Shown here piece by piece: positions 26,271-34,367 of a stretch of 64,000 bases of DNA. Every line of letters begins with the position of its first letter. The first letter of the stretch is position 1. The stretch is from assembly GCF_051251565.1 (NCBI RefSeq), contig NZ_JBPOFB010000004.1, positions 1 to 64,000 of the forward strand. Direction: 5' to 3'. The DNA is from Marivita sp051251565. GTDB taxonomy: Bacteria; Pseudomonadota; Alphaproteobacteria; Rhodobacterales; Rhodobacteraceae. Below the pieces are notes generated by a model. It was not told where the DNA came from, searched no databases, and saw nothing but the letters and a program-made list of their open reading frames with translations. Made by a program: the position numbers and the translations under genes.

Positions 26271-27560
26271 ATGACAGACGGACCCGACTACGGTTTTGAC
26301 ACGCTCCAGATCCACGCAGGCGCACGGCCTGACCCGGCCACGGGCGCGCGGCAGGTGCCGATCTACCAGACCACCGCCTATGTGTTCCGCGATGCCGATC
26401 ACGCGGCGGCTTTGTTCAATCTTCAGGAAGTGGGCTACATCTATTCGCGCCTGACCAACCCGACCGTCGCGGCCTTGCAGGAACGCATGGCGACGCTTGA
26501 GGGCGGTGTGGGGGCGGTCTGCTGTTCCTCGGGTCACGCAGCGCAGATCATGGCGCTGTTCCCGCTGATGGGGCCGGGCAAGAACGTGGTTGCGTCCACG
26601 CGGCTTTACGGCGGCACGGTCACTCAGTTCAGCCAGACGATCAAACGCTTTGGCTGGTCCGCGACCTTTGTCGATTTCGACGATCTTGACGCGGTCAAGG
26701 CGGCGATCAACGACGACACCCGCGCGGTGTTCTGCGAATCCATTGCCAACCCGGGCGGCTATATCACCGATCTGGACTCGATTTCTGCCATTTCCGATGC
26801 GGCGGGTATTCCGCTTATCGTGGACAACACATCGGCCACACCGTATCTGTGCCGCCCGATCGAACATGGTGCCACGTTGGTGGTGCATTCGATGACCAAG
26901 TACCTGACGGGCAATGGCACCGTCACGGGTGGCGTGGTGATCGACAGCGGCAAGTTCGACTGGACCGCGAACGACAAGTTCCCGTCGCTGAGCGCACCCG
27001 AACCTGCCTATCACGGTTTGAAATTTGCCGAGACCTTTGGGCCTTTGGCGTTCACCTTCCACGGCATCGCCATTGGTCTGCGCGACCTGGGCATGACGCT
27101 CAACCCGCAGGCGGCGCATTACACGCTGATGGGGATCGAGACGCTGAGCCTGCGGATGCAGAAGCATGTCGAGAACGCGATGGAGGTGTCGTCCTGGCTG
27201 CAAACCCATGATGCGGTTGAGGCAGTGACCTATGCCGGTCTGCCGTCCTCGCCCTATAACCACCGGGTCGAGAAAATCTGCCCCAAGGGGGCAGGCGGGT
27301 TGTTCACGGTCAAGCTCAAGGGCGGCTATGACGCCTGTGTGAAGTTCGTGGATTCGCTTGAGATTTTCAGCCATGTGGCCAACCTTGGAGACACGCGCAG
27401 CCTTGTGATCCACTCGGCCTCGACCACGCACCGTCAACTGACCCCCGAGCAGCAGGAAGCGGCAGGGGCCGGGCCCAGTGTTGTGCGCATTTCCATCGGG
27501 ATCGAAGACCCCAAGGACCTGATCGCCGATCTGAACAAGGCGCTGAACGCGACGCTGTAA
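26271..27560 (+). CDS. metY: O-acetylhomoserine aminocarboxypropyltransferase (sulfhydrylase)
   Basis: A 429-residue Cys/Met-metabolism PLP enzyme making homocysteine from O-acetylhomoserine and sulfide. Characteristic segments are FDTLQIHAGARPDPATGARQ at the N terminus, SRLTNPTVAALQERMA, SSGHAAQIMALF, DNTSATPYLCRP and the PLP-lysine region SMTKYLTGNG. The length of about 430 fits MetY rather than the shorter MetB/MetZ. I chose the ATG at 26271 behind GGGGGAG. I saw no SAM riboswitch in the 227-nt leader. Confidence 0.92.
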   Translation: MTDGPDYGFDTLQIHAGARPDPATGARQVPIYQTTAYVFRDADHAAALFNLQEVGYIYSRLTNPTVAALQERMATLEGGVGAVCCSSGHAAQIMALFPLMGPGKNVVASTRLYGGTVTQFSQTIKRFGWSATFVDFDDLDAVKAAINDDTRAVFCESIANPGGYITDLDSISAISDAAGIPLIVDNTSATPYLCRPIEHGATLVVHSMTKYLTGNGTVTGGVVIDSGKFDWTANDKFPSLSAPEPAYHGLKFAETFGPLAFTFHGIAIGLRDLGMTLNPQAAHYTLMGIETLSLRMQKHVENAMEVSSWLQTHDAVEAVTYAGLPSSPYNHRVEKICPKGAGGLFTVKLKGGYDACVKFVDSLEIFSHVANLGDTRSLVIHSASTTHRQLTPEQQEAAGAGPSVVRISIGIEDPKDLIADLNKALNATL

Positions 27561-27561
27561 C

Positions 27562-27581
27562 ACGGTCCTTCGACGGACCGT
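27562..27581. terminator. Hairpin after metY
   Basis: ACGGTCC (27562-27568) pairs perfectly with GGACCGT (27575-27581) around TTCGAC, starting 2 nt after the metY stop. It lacks a T tract. It is the first of two tandem hairpins in the convergent gap. Confidence 0.55.
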
Positions 27582-27601
27582 CAGCGGTTTCGAAAACGCA
27601 T

Positions 27602-27627
27602 CCCAAGCCCGGTCGAACGGGCTTGGG
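27602..27627. terminator. Strong hairpin between convergent genes
   Basis: CCCAAGCCCG (27602-27611) pairs perfectly with CGGGCTTGGG (27618-27627) around GTCGAA. It sits 9 nt past the stop of the hydrolase gene on the minus strand and serves both directions. No T run follows. Confidence 0.6.
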
Positions 27628-27635
27628 CACGGGCG

Positions 27636-28328
27636 TCAGAGAGTGATCGGCACCATCACCTGCGGTTCGATCACATCCACGCCCGGCACCCCCTCTGCCA
27701 AGACCTGCGCCGATTGCTCCAGCAGCGGAAACGTGCGGTAGTGACACGGGATCACAGTCGTGAAATTGAAATACCGCTTGGCCGCATAGGCCGCCCCGGC
27801 CATGTCCATCGTGAAATGGCCCCCCGCCGACAGGATGCCGATATCGGGTTTGTGGTAATCGCCGATCCACTCCATGTCGGCCATGATCGTGGTATCGCCA
27901 GACAGGTAGATCGTATGGCCGTCGCCTTTGACGATGTAGCCGATCTCGGCCCCCATATAGACAGGCGCCCCCTCCACCACGATCGACGAGGAGTGAGACG
28001 CGGGCACCATCGTGACTGACACGGAGCCCAAAGCCAGCGTGCCGCCCTTGTTAAAGGCCGCGCCCTCGACCGCGCCTTGGCTGAACAGGTATTGCGCCAG
28101 TTCATAGATCGCGCTGACCGGAGCACCGGTTTTCTGCGAAATGCCCACCACATCGGTGGTGTGGTCAAAATGGCCATGCGTCACGAGGATCTGTGTTGCC
28201 CCGGCGATGGCGGCGTCATGGTCCTGACCCTCCATCATGGGATTTCCGTTCAGCCATGGGTCAACCAGCAGCACCTGATCGCCAATTTCGATGCGGAACG
28301 ATCCGTGTCCAAGCCAAATGATGTTCAT
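27636..28328 (-). CDS. Metal-dependent hydrolase, metallo-beta-lactamase fold (UPF0173 type)
   Basis: A 230-residue cytosolic protein. The metal-binding motif is THGHFDHTTD (HxHxDH), with an N-terminal MNIIWLGHGSFRIE and later YLSGDTTIMADMEWIG and PCHYRTFPLL. This is the pattern of the UPF0173/L-ascorbate-lactonase-like family, whose substrate is generally unknown. The ATG at 28328 has AGGGAG 8 nt upstream. It is divergent from bchE; the 138-nt gap holds the bchE control sites. Confidence 0.87.
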   Translation of the reverse strand: MNIIWLGHGSFRIEIGDQVLLVDPWLNGNPMMEGQDHDAAIAGATQILVTHGHFDHTTDVVGISQKTGAPVSAIYELAQYLFSQGAVEGAAFNKGGTLALGSVSVTMVPASHSSSIVVEGAPVYMGAEIGYIVKGDGHTIYLSGDTTIMADMEWIGDYHKPDIGILSAGGHFTMDMAGAAYAAKRYFNFTTVIPCHYRTFPLLEQSAQVLAEGVPGVDVIEPQVMVPITL

Positions 28329-28397
28329 CGGTAAACTCCCTTGTTGTTCGCTCAAAGGCTAGCACAGGCGGCGCGTGGAGAAAGGGGCGACAGTGTT

Positions 28398-28411
28398 TTG
28401 ATCCATGTCAA
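28398..28411. promoter_or_regulatory. FnrL/FNR-type box upstream of bchE
   Basis: TTGATCCATGTCAA matches the FNR consensus TTGAT-N4-ATCAA at nine of ten defined positions (GTCAA in place of ATCAA). It lies 56 bp upstream of the bchE start and overlaps the first PpsR-like box by 6 bp. FnrL control of bchE is known in Rhodobacter. Confidence 0.72.
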
Positions 28412-28423
28412 CAAACTCTGACA
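28406..28423. promoter_or_regulatory. PpsR/CrtJ-type box 1 upstream of bchE
   Basis: TGTCA-N8-TGACA fits the PpsR/CrtJ palindrome TGT-N12-ACA exactly, with extended symmetry. It lies 43 bp upstream of the bchE start codon. PpsR represses bacteriochlorophyll genes under oxygen and light. Confidence 0.8.
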
Positions 28424-28430
28424 CACTTAG

Positions 28431-28448
28431 TGTCAGGATGGGTTTACA
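28431..28448. promoter_or_regulatory. PpsR/CrtJ-type box 2 upstream of bchE
   Basis: TGTCA-N8-TTACA is a second TGT-N12-ACA site, 7 bp after box 1 and 18 bp before the start codon. Closely spaced twin palindromes like these are the arrangement that CrtJ binds cooperatively at the Rhodobacter bchC promoter. Confidence 0.8.
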
Positions 28449-28466
28449 CATACGGAGAGAGTCGCC

Positions 28467-30131
28467 ATGCGCATTTTGTTTGTCCACCCGAATTACCGCT
28501 CTGGCGGGGCCGAGATTGCTGGTACCTGGCCGCCGGCATGGGTGGCTTACCTGTCGGGCCATCTTCGGCAGGCGGGGTTTGACGACATCCACTTTATCGA
28601 CGCGATGACTGACAACATTGACGATGCCGATCTGGCCCGCCGGATGGAAGAGATCAAGCCCGATGTGGTGGGCGTGACTGCGATCACCCCGTCAATCTAT
28701 CGCGCCGAAGATGTGCTCAAGGTCGCAAGCGAGGTGGTGCCAGATGCGGTGCGAATGCTGGGCGGCGTGCACGCAACCTTCATGTTCAAGCAAGTTTTGT
28801 CCGAGGCCCCGTGGGTCGATGTGATCGTGCGAGGCGAGGGCGAAGAGATCTGCACCGCACTGATGCTTGCGATCGAGGATGGGCGCTGGCCTGCCGACAA
28901 ACACAAGATCAAGGGTCTGGCGTTTCAGGACGGGGACCAGATCATCGCAACTCCGGCGGCAAGCACGGTCAAGGATCTGAGCAAGATCAAGCCGGACTGG
29001 ACCGTGTTGGAATGGTCGAAATACATCTACATCCCGCTGGGCACACGGGTGGCGATCCCGAACCTTGCGCGTGGCTGTCCGTTCACCTGTTCGTTCTGTT
29101 CGCAGTGGAAATTCTGGCGCGATTATCGCGTGCGCGATCCGAAGGACGTGGTCGACGAGATCGAGGATCTGGTGAACAATCACGGGGTCGGGTTCTTCAT
29201 TCTGGCCGACGAAGAACCCACCATCAACAAGAAGAAATTCGTGGCCTTCTGTCAGGAATTGATCGACCGGGGCCTGCCCGACAAGGTCAAGTGGGGCATC
29301 AACACCCGCGTGACCGACATCTACCGTGACCGCGATCTGCTGAAATTCTACCGCAAGGCGGGGCTGGTGCATGTGAGCCTTGGCACCGAGGCGGCGGCGC
29401 AGATGAAGCTGGATATCTTCAACAAGGAAACCCGCGTCGAGGAAAACAAGGAAGCGATCCGCCTTTTGCGCGAGGCTGACATTCTGGTCGAGGCGCAGTT
29501 CATTGTCGGGCTGGACAACGAAACCCCCGAGACGCTGGAAGAGACCTACCAGATGGCGTGGGATTGGCAGCCCGATCTGGCGAACTGGTCGATGTATACG
29601 CCGTGGCCGTTTACCCCCTTGTTCCAGGAGTTGAAAGACAAGGTCGAAGTCTTTGATTTCAGTCGCTATAATTTTGTGACCCCGATCATGAAGCCCGCCG
29701 CGATGGAGCGGGGGGAGCTGCTTGATGGCGTGATGAACAACTACCGGCGTTTCTACATGAAAAAGGCGTTGTTCCACTATCCGTGGCGCGGCACTGGCTT
29801 CCGGCGGCGGTATCTGCTCGGCTGTCTTTATGCCTTCCTTAAAGCAGGGGTGGGCCGGACGTTCTATGATTTGGGCAAGGTGGGCTATACTGGACCGCAA
29901 TCCAAGAACAAGCTGGATTTCCATTTCGACGAGACCCGAACCATCGCCGAGGCGCAGATGGAGGATTGGGAAGGCTCTGCCGACAAGGCCGCAGCGGCCA
30001 AGGAACGCCGTGAGGCTGTGAAGGCGCAGATGAAGGAACGCTCGGCCACCCGGACGCAGGACTTCAAGATACCCAACGGGGCCGAAGTCAAAGCCTGCGG
30101 AGGCGGATCGCAGCAAATGGAGGACGTCTGA
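28467..30131 (+). CDS. bchE: Anaerobic Mg-protoporphyrin IX monomethyl ester cyclase
   Basis: BchE closes the isocyclic ring of bacteriochlorophyll, taking oxygen from water. It is a cobalamin-dependent radical-SAM enzyme used at low oxygen. The 554-residue protein has an N-terminal B12-binding domain (about 1-170), then the radical-SAM cluster motif RGCPFTCSFC with C204, C208 and C211, and the family-typical region LADEEPTINKKKFVAFCQ. GGAGAG precedes the ATG. It is followed 4 nt later by bchJ; no other photosynthesis gene is in the window. The upstream FnrL-like and PpsR-like boxes fit control by oxygen and light. Confidence 0.95.
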   Translation: MRILFVHPNYRSGGAEIAGTWPPAWVAYLSGHLRQAGFDDIHFIDAMTDNIDDADLARRMEEIKPDVVGVTAITPSIYRAEDVLKVASEVVPDAVRMLGGVHATFMFKQVLSEAPWVDVIVRGEGEEICTALMLAIEDGRWPADKHKIKGLAFQDGDQIIATPAASTVKDLSKIKPDWTVLEWSKYIYIPLGTRVAIPNLARGCPFTCSFCSQWKFWRDYRVRDPKDVVDEIEDLVNNHGVGFFILADEEPTINKKKFVAFCQELIDRGLPDKVKWGINTRVTDIYRDRDLLKFYRKAGLVHVSLGTEAAAQMKLDIFNKETRVEENKEAIRLLREADILVEAQFIVGLDNETPETLEETYQMAWDWQPDLANWSMYTPWPFTPLFQELKDKVEVFDFSRYNFVTPIMKPAAMERGELLDGVMNNYRRFYMKKALFHYPWRGTGFRRRYLLGCLYAFLKAGVGRTFYDLGKVGYTGPQSKNKLDFHFDETRTIAEAQMEDWEGSADKAAAAKERREAVKAQMKERSATRTQDFKIPNGAEVKACGGGSQQMEDV

Positions 30132-30135
30132 GGAC

Positions 30136-30714
30136 GTGCAACAAGGGGCCGTCATCGGCCCCAATGCCATCCTGCAACTCTTGCCGCAGATTGCCCGGAT
30201 CGGCGGGGAGGCACGGGTGGCGCAGATGCTTGCCGAGGCGGGTGTGTTCGAGGTGCCGGACGGCACACAGATGATCCCCGAGGGCGACGCAATGCGCCTG
30301 CATCAGGTCTTGCGCCGTGACGAACCCGACATGGCGCCGGAACTTGCTTCTGAGGCGGGGCGCGCGACGGCGGATTATATCCTCGCGCATCGCATCCCGA
30401 AACCGGCGCAACTGGTACTCAAGGCGTTGCCGGCACCTTTGGCGGCACGCGTGCTGTCCGGGGCCATCGCCAAACACGCCTGGACTTTTGCAGGATCAGG
30501 CGTGTTCCGCGTGCTCTCGCCCTGGTGCTTTGAAATCGCGCAGAACCCCATCGTGCGTGGCGAACACAGCGCGACACCGCTCTGCCATTGGCACGCCGCG
30601 GTTTTTGCACGGCTCTATCAGGTCTTGGTGCACAAACGGGTCACATGCTTTGAGGCAAGCTGTTGCGCGGTCTCAAACGCAGAGGCCTGTCGCTTTGTTC
30701 TGCGGATCAGCTGA
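30136..30714 (+). CDS. bchJ: BchJ, V4R-domain protein of bacteriochlorophyll synthesis
   Basis: A 192-residue protein starting at a GTG 4 nt after bchE, so co-transcribed with it. It has the BchJ/V4R layout: N-terminal QQGAVIGPNAILQLLPQ, then RLHQVLRRDEPD, and the C-terminal V4R segment FEIAQNPIVRG followed by CHWHAAVFARLYQVLVHKRV. BchJ was once proposed as the 8-vinyl reductase but is now thought to aid that step or deliver the substrate. The length is slightly below the 200-215 of Rhodobacter BchJ. It converges on the racemase gene with a 57-nt gap. Confidence 0.92.
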   Translation: MQQGAVIGPNAILQLLPQIARIGGEARVAQMLAEAGVFEVPDGTQMIPEGDAMRLHQVLRRDEPDMAPELASEAGRATADYILAHRIPKPAQLVLKALPAPLAARVLSGAIAKHAWTFAGSGVFRVLSPWCFEIAQNPIVRGEHSATPLCHWHAAVFARLYQVLVHKRVTCFEASCCAVSNAEACRFVLRIS

Positions 30715-30771
30715 GCCCGCCTGGATCGGAACACGTCGCGCACCCGCCCGCAAAGGGCCTGTTCAGTCATG

Positions 30772-31476
30772 TCATGGGCATTCTGCGTAGGCAGGCCGTT
30801 CAGTGGGACGTGCGCGCGCGGATACGACCATCAGACACATATGCGCTGCTGCTACAACCGGATCAATGACATGGGTCGGGACGGACGGTGTCAGCTGTGA
30901 TGCAATGGCTGTCATGCCCCCACATCCCAGCACGATGCTTTGATGCGGATCTGTCTTCAGTACCGCGTCAATCGTGGTGAGCACGCGCGACACGCTGTCG
31001 GTTCCTGAGTTCAGATCAAGCACTGGCACACCGGAGGGATGAACGCCATTGCATCTGTTCCCAAAGCCCATGGCGCGGATGTTGTCAGCGATCACCGGCA
31101 CCGACACGGCCAAGGTGGTGACAACGCTAAACCGCTCTGAGGCAAGGCTGGCAGCGATGCAGCCGGCTTCTCCAAGTCCAATCACCGGGGCCGCGTGGCG
31201 TGCGCGCAAGTCATTCAAGCCGGTGTCGTCAAAGCATCCGACAACAATCGCATCCGCGCCCTCGGACAGGGCTGTGTCAAACAGGCCAAACAGGCCGGGA
31301 AGACAGTCTGCTGCATCTTTGGGCCCTTGTATCGAGACAGGTCCACGCGTGTTTGTCAGCCCCTCGACCTTGGCCAAATGGCCCACGGCAATTTGCGCCG
31401 CAGTCACCATTTCATCGGTCATGCTTTGCGTGGCGTTTGGGTTGAGGATGGTGATCCTGATCGGGTGCTGGCTCAC
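30772..31476 (-). CDS. Hydantoin/Asp-Glu racemase family protein
   Basis: A 234-residue enzyme of the Asp/Glu/hydantoin racemase superfamily. The two catalytic Cys are in VVGCFDDTG (C81) and VLGCGGMTA (C185), and the N terminus has ITILNPNATQSMT. The start is a GTG at 31476 that overlaps the stop of the upstream ATPase gene (GTGA). It is the last gene of a peptide-type ABC operon, which suggests that the transported compound, perhaps a hydantoin or amino-acid derivative, is racemised after uptake. No hydantoinase is present, so the substrate is open. Confidence 0.87.
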   Translation of the reverse strand: MSQHPIRITILNPNATQSMTDEMVTAAQIAVGHLAKVEGLTNTRGPVSIQGPKDAADCLPGLFGLFDTALSEGADAIVVGCFDDTGLNDLRARHAAPVIGLGEAGCIAASLASERFSVVTTLAVSVPVIADNIRAMGFGNRCNGVHPSGVPVLDLNSGTDSVSRVLTTIDAVLKTDPHQSIVLGCGGMTAIASQLTPSVPTHVIDPVVAAAHMCLMVVSARARPTERPAYAECP

Positions 31477-32510
31477 TCCAGTCCATCCTTTTTGTGCGTC
31501 TCGGTGCCCGCACGGGTGCCGCCCGTTCGAGTTGCATGAACGCAGCGCGCCCATCGGCGTCCACCATCGGACCACACAGGAACAGGACTAGCGGCGCAGA
31601 GGTCTTCGGCATGTGCGCAGCGCGGGGCAAAGGCACAGCCTTCGGGCAATGCGCTGAGCGCCGGGGGGGCGCCCGGAACGGCATCAAGCCGGGTGCCGGG
31701 AACGGCACCAACAAGGTTGGCGGCAAGCAATCCGCGCGAATAGGGGTGGCGCGCATCCCGAATGATATCCGCGACCGATCCAGTCTCAACAAAGCTGCCT
31801 GCATACATCACCGCCAGTCGGTCCGACACCTCGACCGCGACGCCGATATCATGGGTGACAAAGATGACGCCCATACCCATCTCTTGCTGCAATTCTCGCA
31901 GCAAAAGCAGGATCTGGATTTGCACCGTGGCATCCAGTGCCGTTGTTGGTTCATCAGCCAGCAACAGCTTGGGCCGACAGGCCAGCGCCAGTGCAATCAT
32001 CGCGCGCTGACGCATGCCGCCGGACATTTCATGCGGATAGTTTGCCAACCGCCGCTTGGCCGAGGGAATGCGCACAAGCTCAAGCATTTCGAGCGCGCGC
32101 GCCATGGCATCGTGTTTGCTCGCACCTTCGTGGCGCATCACCGTTTCCGCAATCTGGTGACCAATGGTGTAGACCGGATCAAGCGCGAGTGACGGGTCCT
32201 GAAAGATCATCGAAACGACTCCGCCCCGATGATCCGCAAGCGCTCTGCCGCTAAGGCTCAGAACGTCCTGCCCATCGACGTCCACCGCGCCGGTGATGCG
32301 TGTCTTTCTCTCTGGTAAAAGGCGGAGCAATGTCTTGAGCGTGACGCTTTTGCCTGACCCGCTTTCCCCGAGGATGCCCAACACTTCGCCAGACGCGAGA
32401 TCAAAGCTGACACTGTTGACCGCATGTACGGGCGGTGTGCCTGCAAAGCGCACGGATAGATCGCGGACACTGACCAGCGGTGCATTTTGCGCAGATTGGG
32501 ACACGTTCAT
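31473..32510 (-). CDS. Peptide-type ABC transporter ATPase (DppD/OppD-like)
   Basis: A 345-residue ATPase with Walker A GESGSGKS, signature MSGGMRQR, Walker B KLLLADEPTTALD and switch HD (FVTHDIGVAVE). The C-terminal oligopeptide-type extension has a Cys-rich segment (GCAFAPRCAHAEDLCA), typical of the Fe-S or structural motif in DppD/OppD. The ATG at 32510 overlaps the upstream gene's stop as ATGA. It works with the DppF-like ATPase as a pair. Confidence 0.92.
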   Translation of the reverse strand: MNVSQSAQNAPLVSVRDLSVRFAGTPPVHAVNSVSFDLASGEVLGILGESGSGKSVTLKTLLRLLPERKTRITGAVDVDGQDVLSLSGRALADHRGGVVSMIFQDPSLALDPVYTIGHQIAETVMRHEGASKHDAMARALEMLELVRIPSAKRRLANYPHEMSGGMRQRAMIALALACRPKLLLADEPTTALDATVQIQILLLLRELQQEMGMGVIFVTHDIGVAVEVSDRLAVMYAGSFVETGSVADIIRDARHPYSRGLLAANLVGAVPGTRLDAVPGAPPALSALPEGCAFAPRCAHAEDLCAASPVPVWSDGGRRWARCVHATRTGGTRAGTETHKKDGLE

Positions 32511-33481
32511 GCCACCCTCTCTTGGGCACGATTGAGGTGACAGGCCGCCATGTGATCTGATCCGATAGCATGCTGAAAGGGCACCTGCGCGGCGCAAGGG
32601 CCGAAGGCCTGCGCACATCTGGTATGAAACCGGCATCCCGGCGGTGGATCGATCGGATTGGGCGGGTCACCTGCAAGCGGGGCTTCCATCGTGCGTTTGT
32701 CCGGGTCAAGCGATGGCATCGCGGCCAAAAGGGCTTCGGTGTAGGGATGACGCGGAGCGGTGTAGAGACTTTCTGCCGGTCCGATCTCGGCCACTTCGCC
32801 CAGATACATGACCATCACCCGGTCCGAGATGTGCCGCACCACATTCAGATCATGGCTGATAAAGACATATGTCAGGCCGCGTTCGCGGCGCAGGTCCATC
32901 AGCAGGTTCAGCACTTGCGCCTCGACCGATTTGTCCAGCGCCGATACCGCCTCGTCCAGCACGATCACCTGTGGATCAAAGGCCAAAGCCCGCGCGATGT
33001 TGACCCGCTGGCGCTGGCCACCGGACAGCTCATGGGCATAGCGCCCACCGAAACGCGCCGGATCAAGGCCAACGCGCTCCAGCAGGTCTTGGGCTTTGCG
33101 GGTTGCATCCCGCCCCGACATGCCATGCACCGTTGGCCCAAAGGCGATGGCATCAATCATCGTCATACGCGGGTTGAGCGACGCAAAACTGTCCTGAAAC
33201 ACCATCTGTACTTGGCGGCGAAATTCCTTGAGCGACAGTTCGAAGCCAACCACCTTGCCATTGAACCGCACGCTGCCGGTGTCGGGCTTGAGCAACTGCA
33301 CCAGCAAGCGGGCAGTGGTCGACTTGCCACAGCCGCTTTCCCCGACAACGCCAAGCGTCTCGCCCGCTGCCAACTCAAAGCTCACATCGTCCACGGCGCG
33401 CACGACCTTGCGTTTTGGGCCAAAACCACCAGCGTCGAAGTGTTTGACAAGGTTATGAGCAGACAGGATCGGGGCAGTCAT
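32507..33481 (-). CDS. Peptide-type ABC transporter ATPase (DppF/OppF-like)
   Basis: A 324-residue partner ATPase with Walker A GESGCGKST, signature LSGGQRQR, Walker B QVIVLDEAVSALD and switch FISHDLNVVRH, plus the C-terminal oligopeptide domain with CRFHTRCAQAFGPCA. The Walker B Pro is replaced by Ala (DEAVSALD), common in OppF-type subunits. The frame is open far upstream to 34306, inside the permease gene, but only the part from the ATG at 33481 is ATPase-like. It overlaps both neighbours by 4 nt. Confidence 0.92.
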   Translation of the reverse strand: MTAPILSAHNLVKHFDAGGFGPKRKVVRAVDDVSFELAAGETLGVVGESGCGKSTTARLLVQLLKPDTGSVRFNGKVVGFELSLKEFRRQVQMVFQDSFASLNPRMTMIDAIAFGPTVHGMSGRDATRKAQDLLERVGLDPARFGGRYAHELSGGQRQRVNIARALAFDPQVIVLDEAVSALDKSVEAQVLNLLMDLRRERGLTYVFISHDLNVVRHISDRVMVMYLGEVAEIGPAESLYTAPRHPYTEALLAAMPSLDPDKRTMEAPLAGDPPNPIDPPPGCRFHTRCAQAFGPCAAQVPFQHAIGSDHMAACHLNRAQERVA

Positions 33482-34365
33482 TGTTTGACATCCATGGCAG
33501 AGCGCAGCCCGTCGCTGAGCATGTTGAAGGAAATCGAGGTCATGAAAATCATCACGCCGGGCAGTGCCGCCAGCCAAGGCTGTACGTAGATAGCATTGCG
33601 CAACGTATTGAGCATCAAGCCCCATTCGGCATTTGGCGGACTGACCCCAAGACCGAGGAAGGACAGGCCCGCAGCCAAAATCATCGACACCGAAATCAGG
33701 CTGGTGGCATAGACAAAGATCGGCCCCAGCACATTGCCCAGCACATGCTCGCGCACGATTTGCAGGCTTGATGCCCCGCTGGCCTGTGCAGCTTCGATGT
33801 ATTCCAGCTTGCGCACTGACGTGGTGACGCTCTCTGCGACACGCGCAATCGGCGGAATGAACACCACCGTGAGCGACAGCAACCCGTTCAGGATACCCGC
33901 CCCCAAAGCGCCGGAAATCGCAATGGCGAGAAGCACCGAAGGAAAGGCATAGAGCACGTCGAGTGTGCGCATGGTGATCGTATTGACCCACCCGCCCAGG
34001 TAGCCTGCCGCGATCCCGATGGTCGATCCGATGGCAAAAGCGATCAACACAGGCACGACGCCCATGAACAGTGACAGGCGCGCGCCATAGATCAACCGGC
34101 TGAGCATATCGCGGCCCAGTTCGTCCGCGCCAAGCAGGTAGCCTTCGGTGCCGATGGGGGACAAGCGTTTGAGCATGGTGCCTTGAAGCGGATCGGCAGG
34201 TGCGACCCACGGCGCAAAGACTGCCATCAACACAAGGCCAGCCGCGACAAGCCCGGCGCAGACCGCAACCTTGTCGCGCAGGAACCGCCCCCAAACCGCA
34301 CGCCAATAGCCGTGGGATTTTTCAATTGTTGCAAGCGGGACAATGGTTTCGGCAGTGACAGCCAT
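33478..34365 (-). CDS. Peptide-type ABC transporter permease (DppC-like)
   Basis: A 295-residue inner-membrane protein with the DppC N-terminal region (VWGRFLRDKVAVCAGLVAAG), the conserved LGADELGRDMLSRLIYGAR, and the EAA loop (EYIEAAQASGASSLQIVREH). About six helices. The ATG at 34365 lies 2 nt from the stop of the upstream permease; its own stop overlaps the ATPase start as ATGA. It pairs with the DppB-like subunit. Confidence 0.92.
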   Translation of the reverse strand: MAVTAETIVPLATIEKSHGYWRAVWGRFLRDKVAVCAGLVAAGLVLMAVFAPWVAPADPLQGTMLKRLSPIGTEGYLLGADELGRDMLSRLIYGARLSLFMGVVPVLIAFAIGSTIGIAAGYLGGWVNTITMRTLDVLYAFPSVLLAIAISGALGAGILNGLLSLTVVFIPPIARVAESVTTSVRKLEYIEAAQASGASSLQIVREHVLGNVLGPIFVYATSLISVSMILAAGLSFLGLGVSPPNAEWGLMLNTLRNAIYVQPWLAALPGVMIFMTSISFNMLSDGLRSAMDVKQ

Positions 34366-34367
34366 GT

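Noticed and set aside
28692..30266. 524-codon open frame antisense to bchE
   Set aside because: The opposite strand is unambiguously bchE; the long antisense frame follows from GC-rich third positions.
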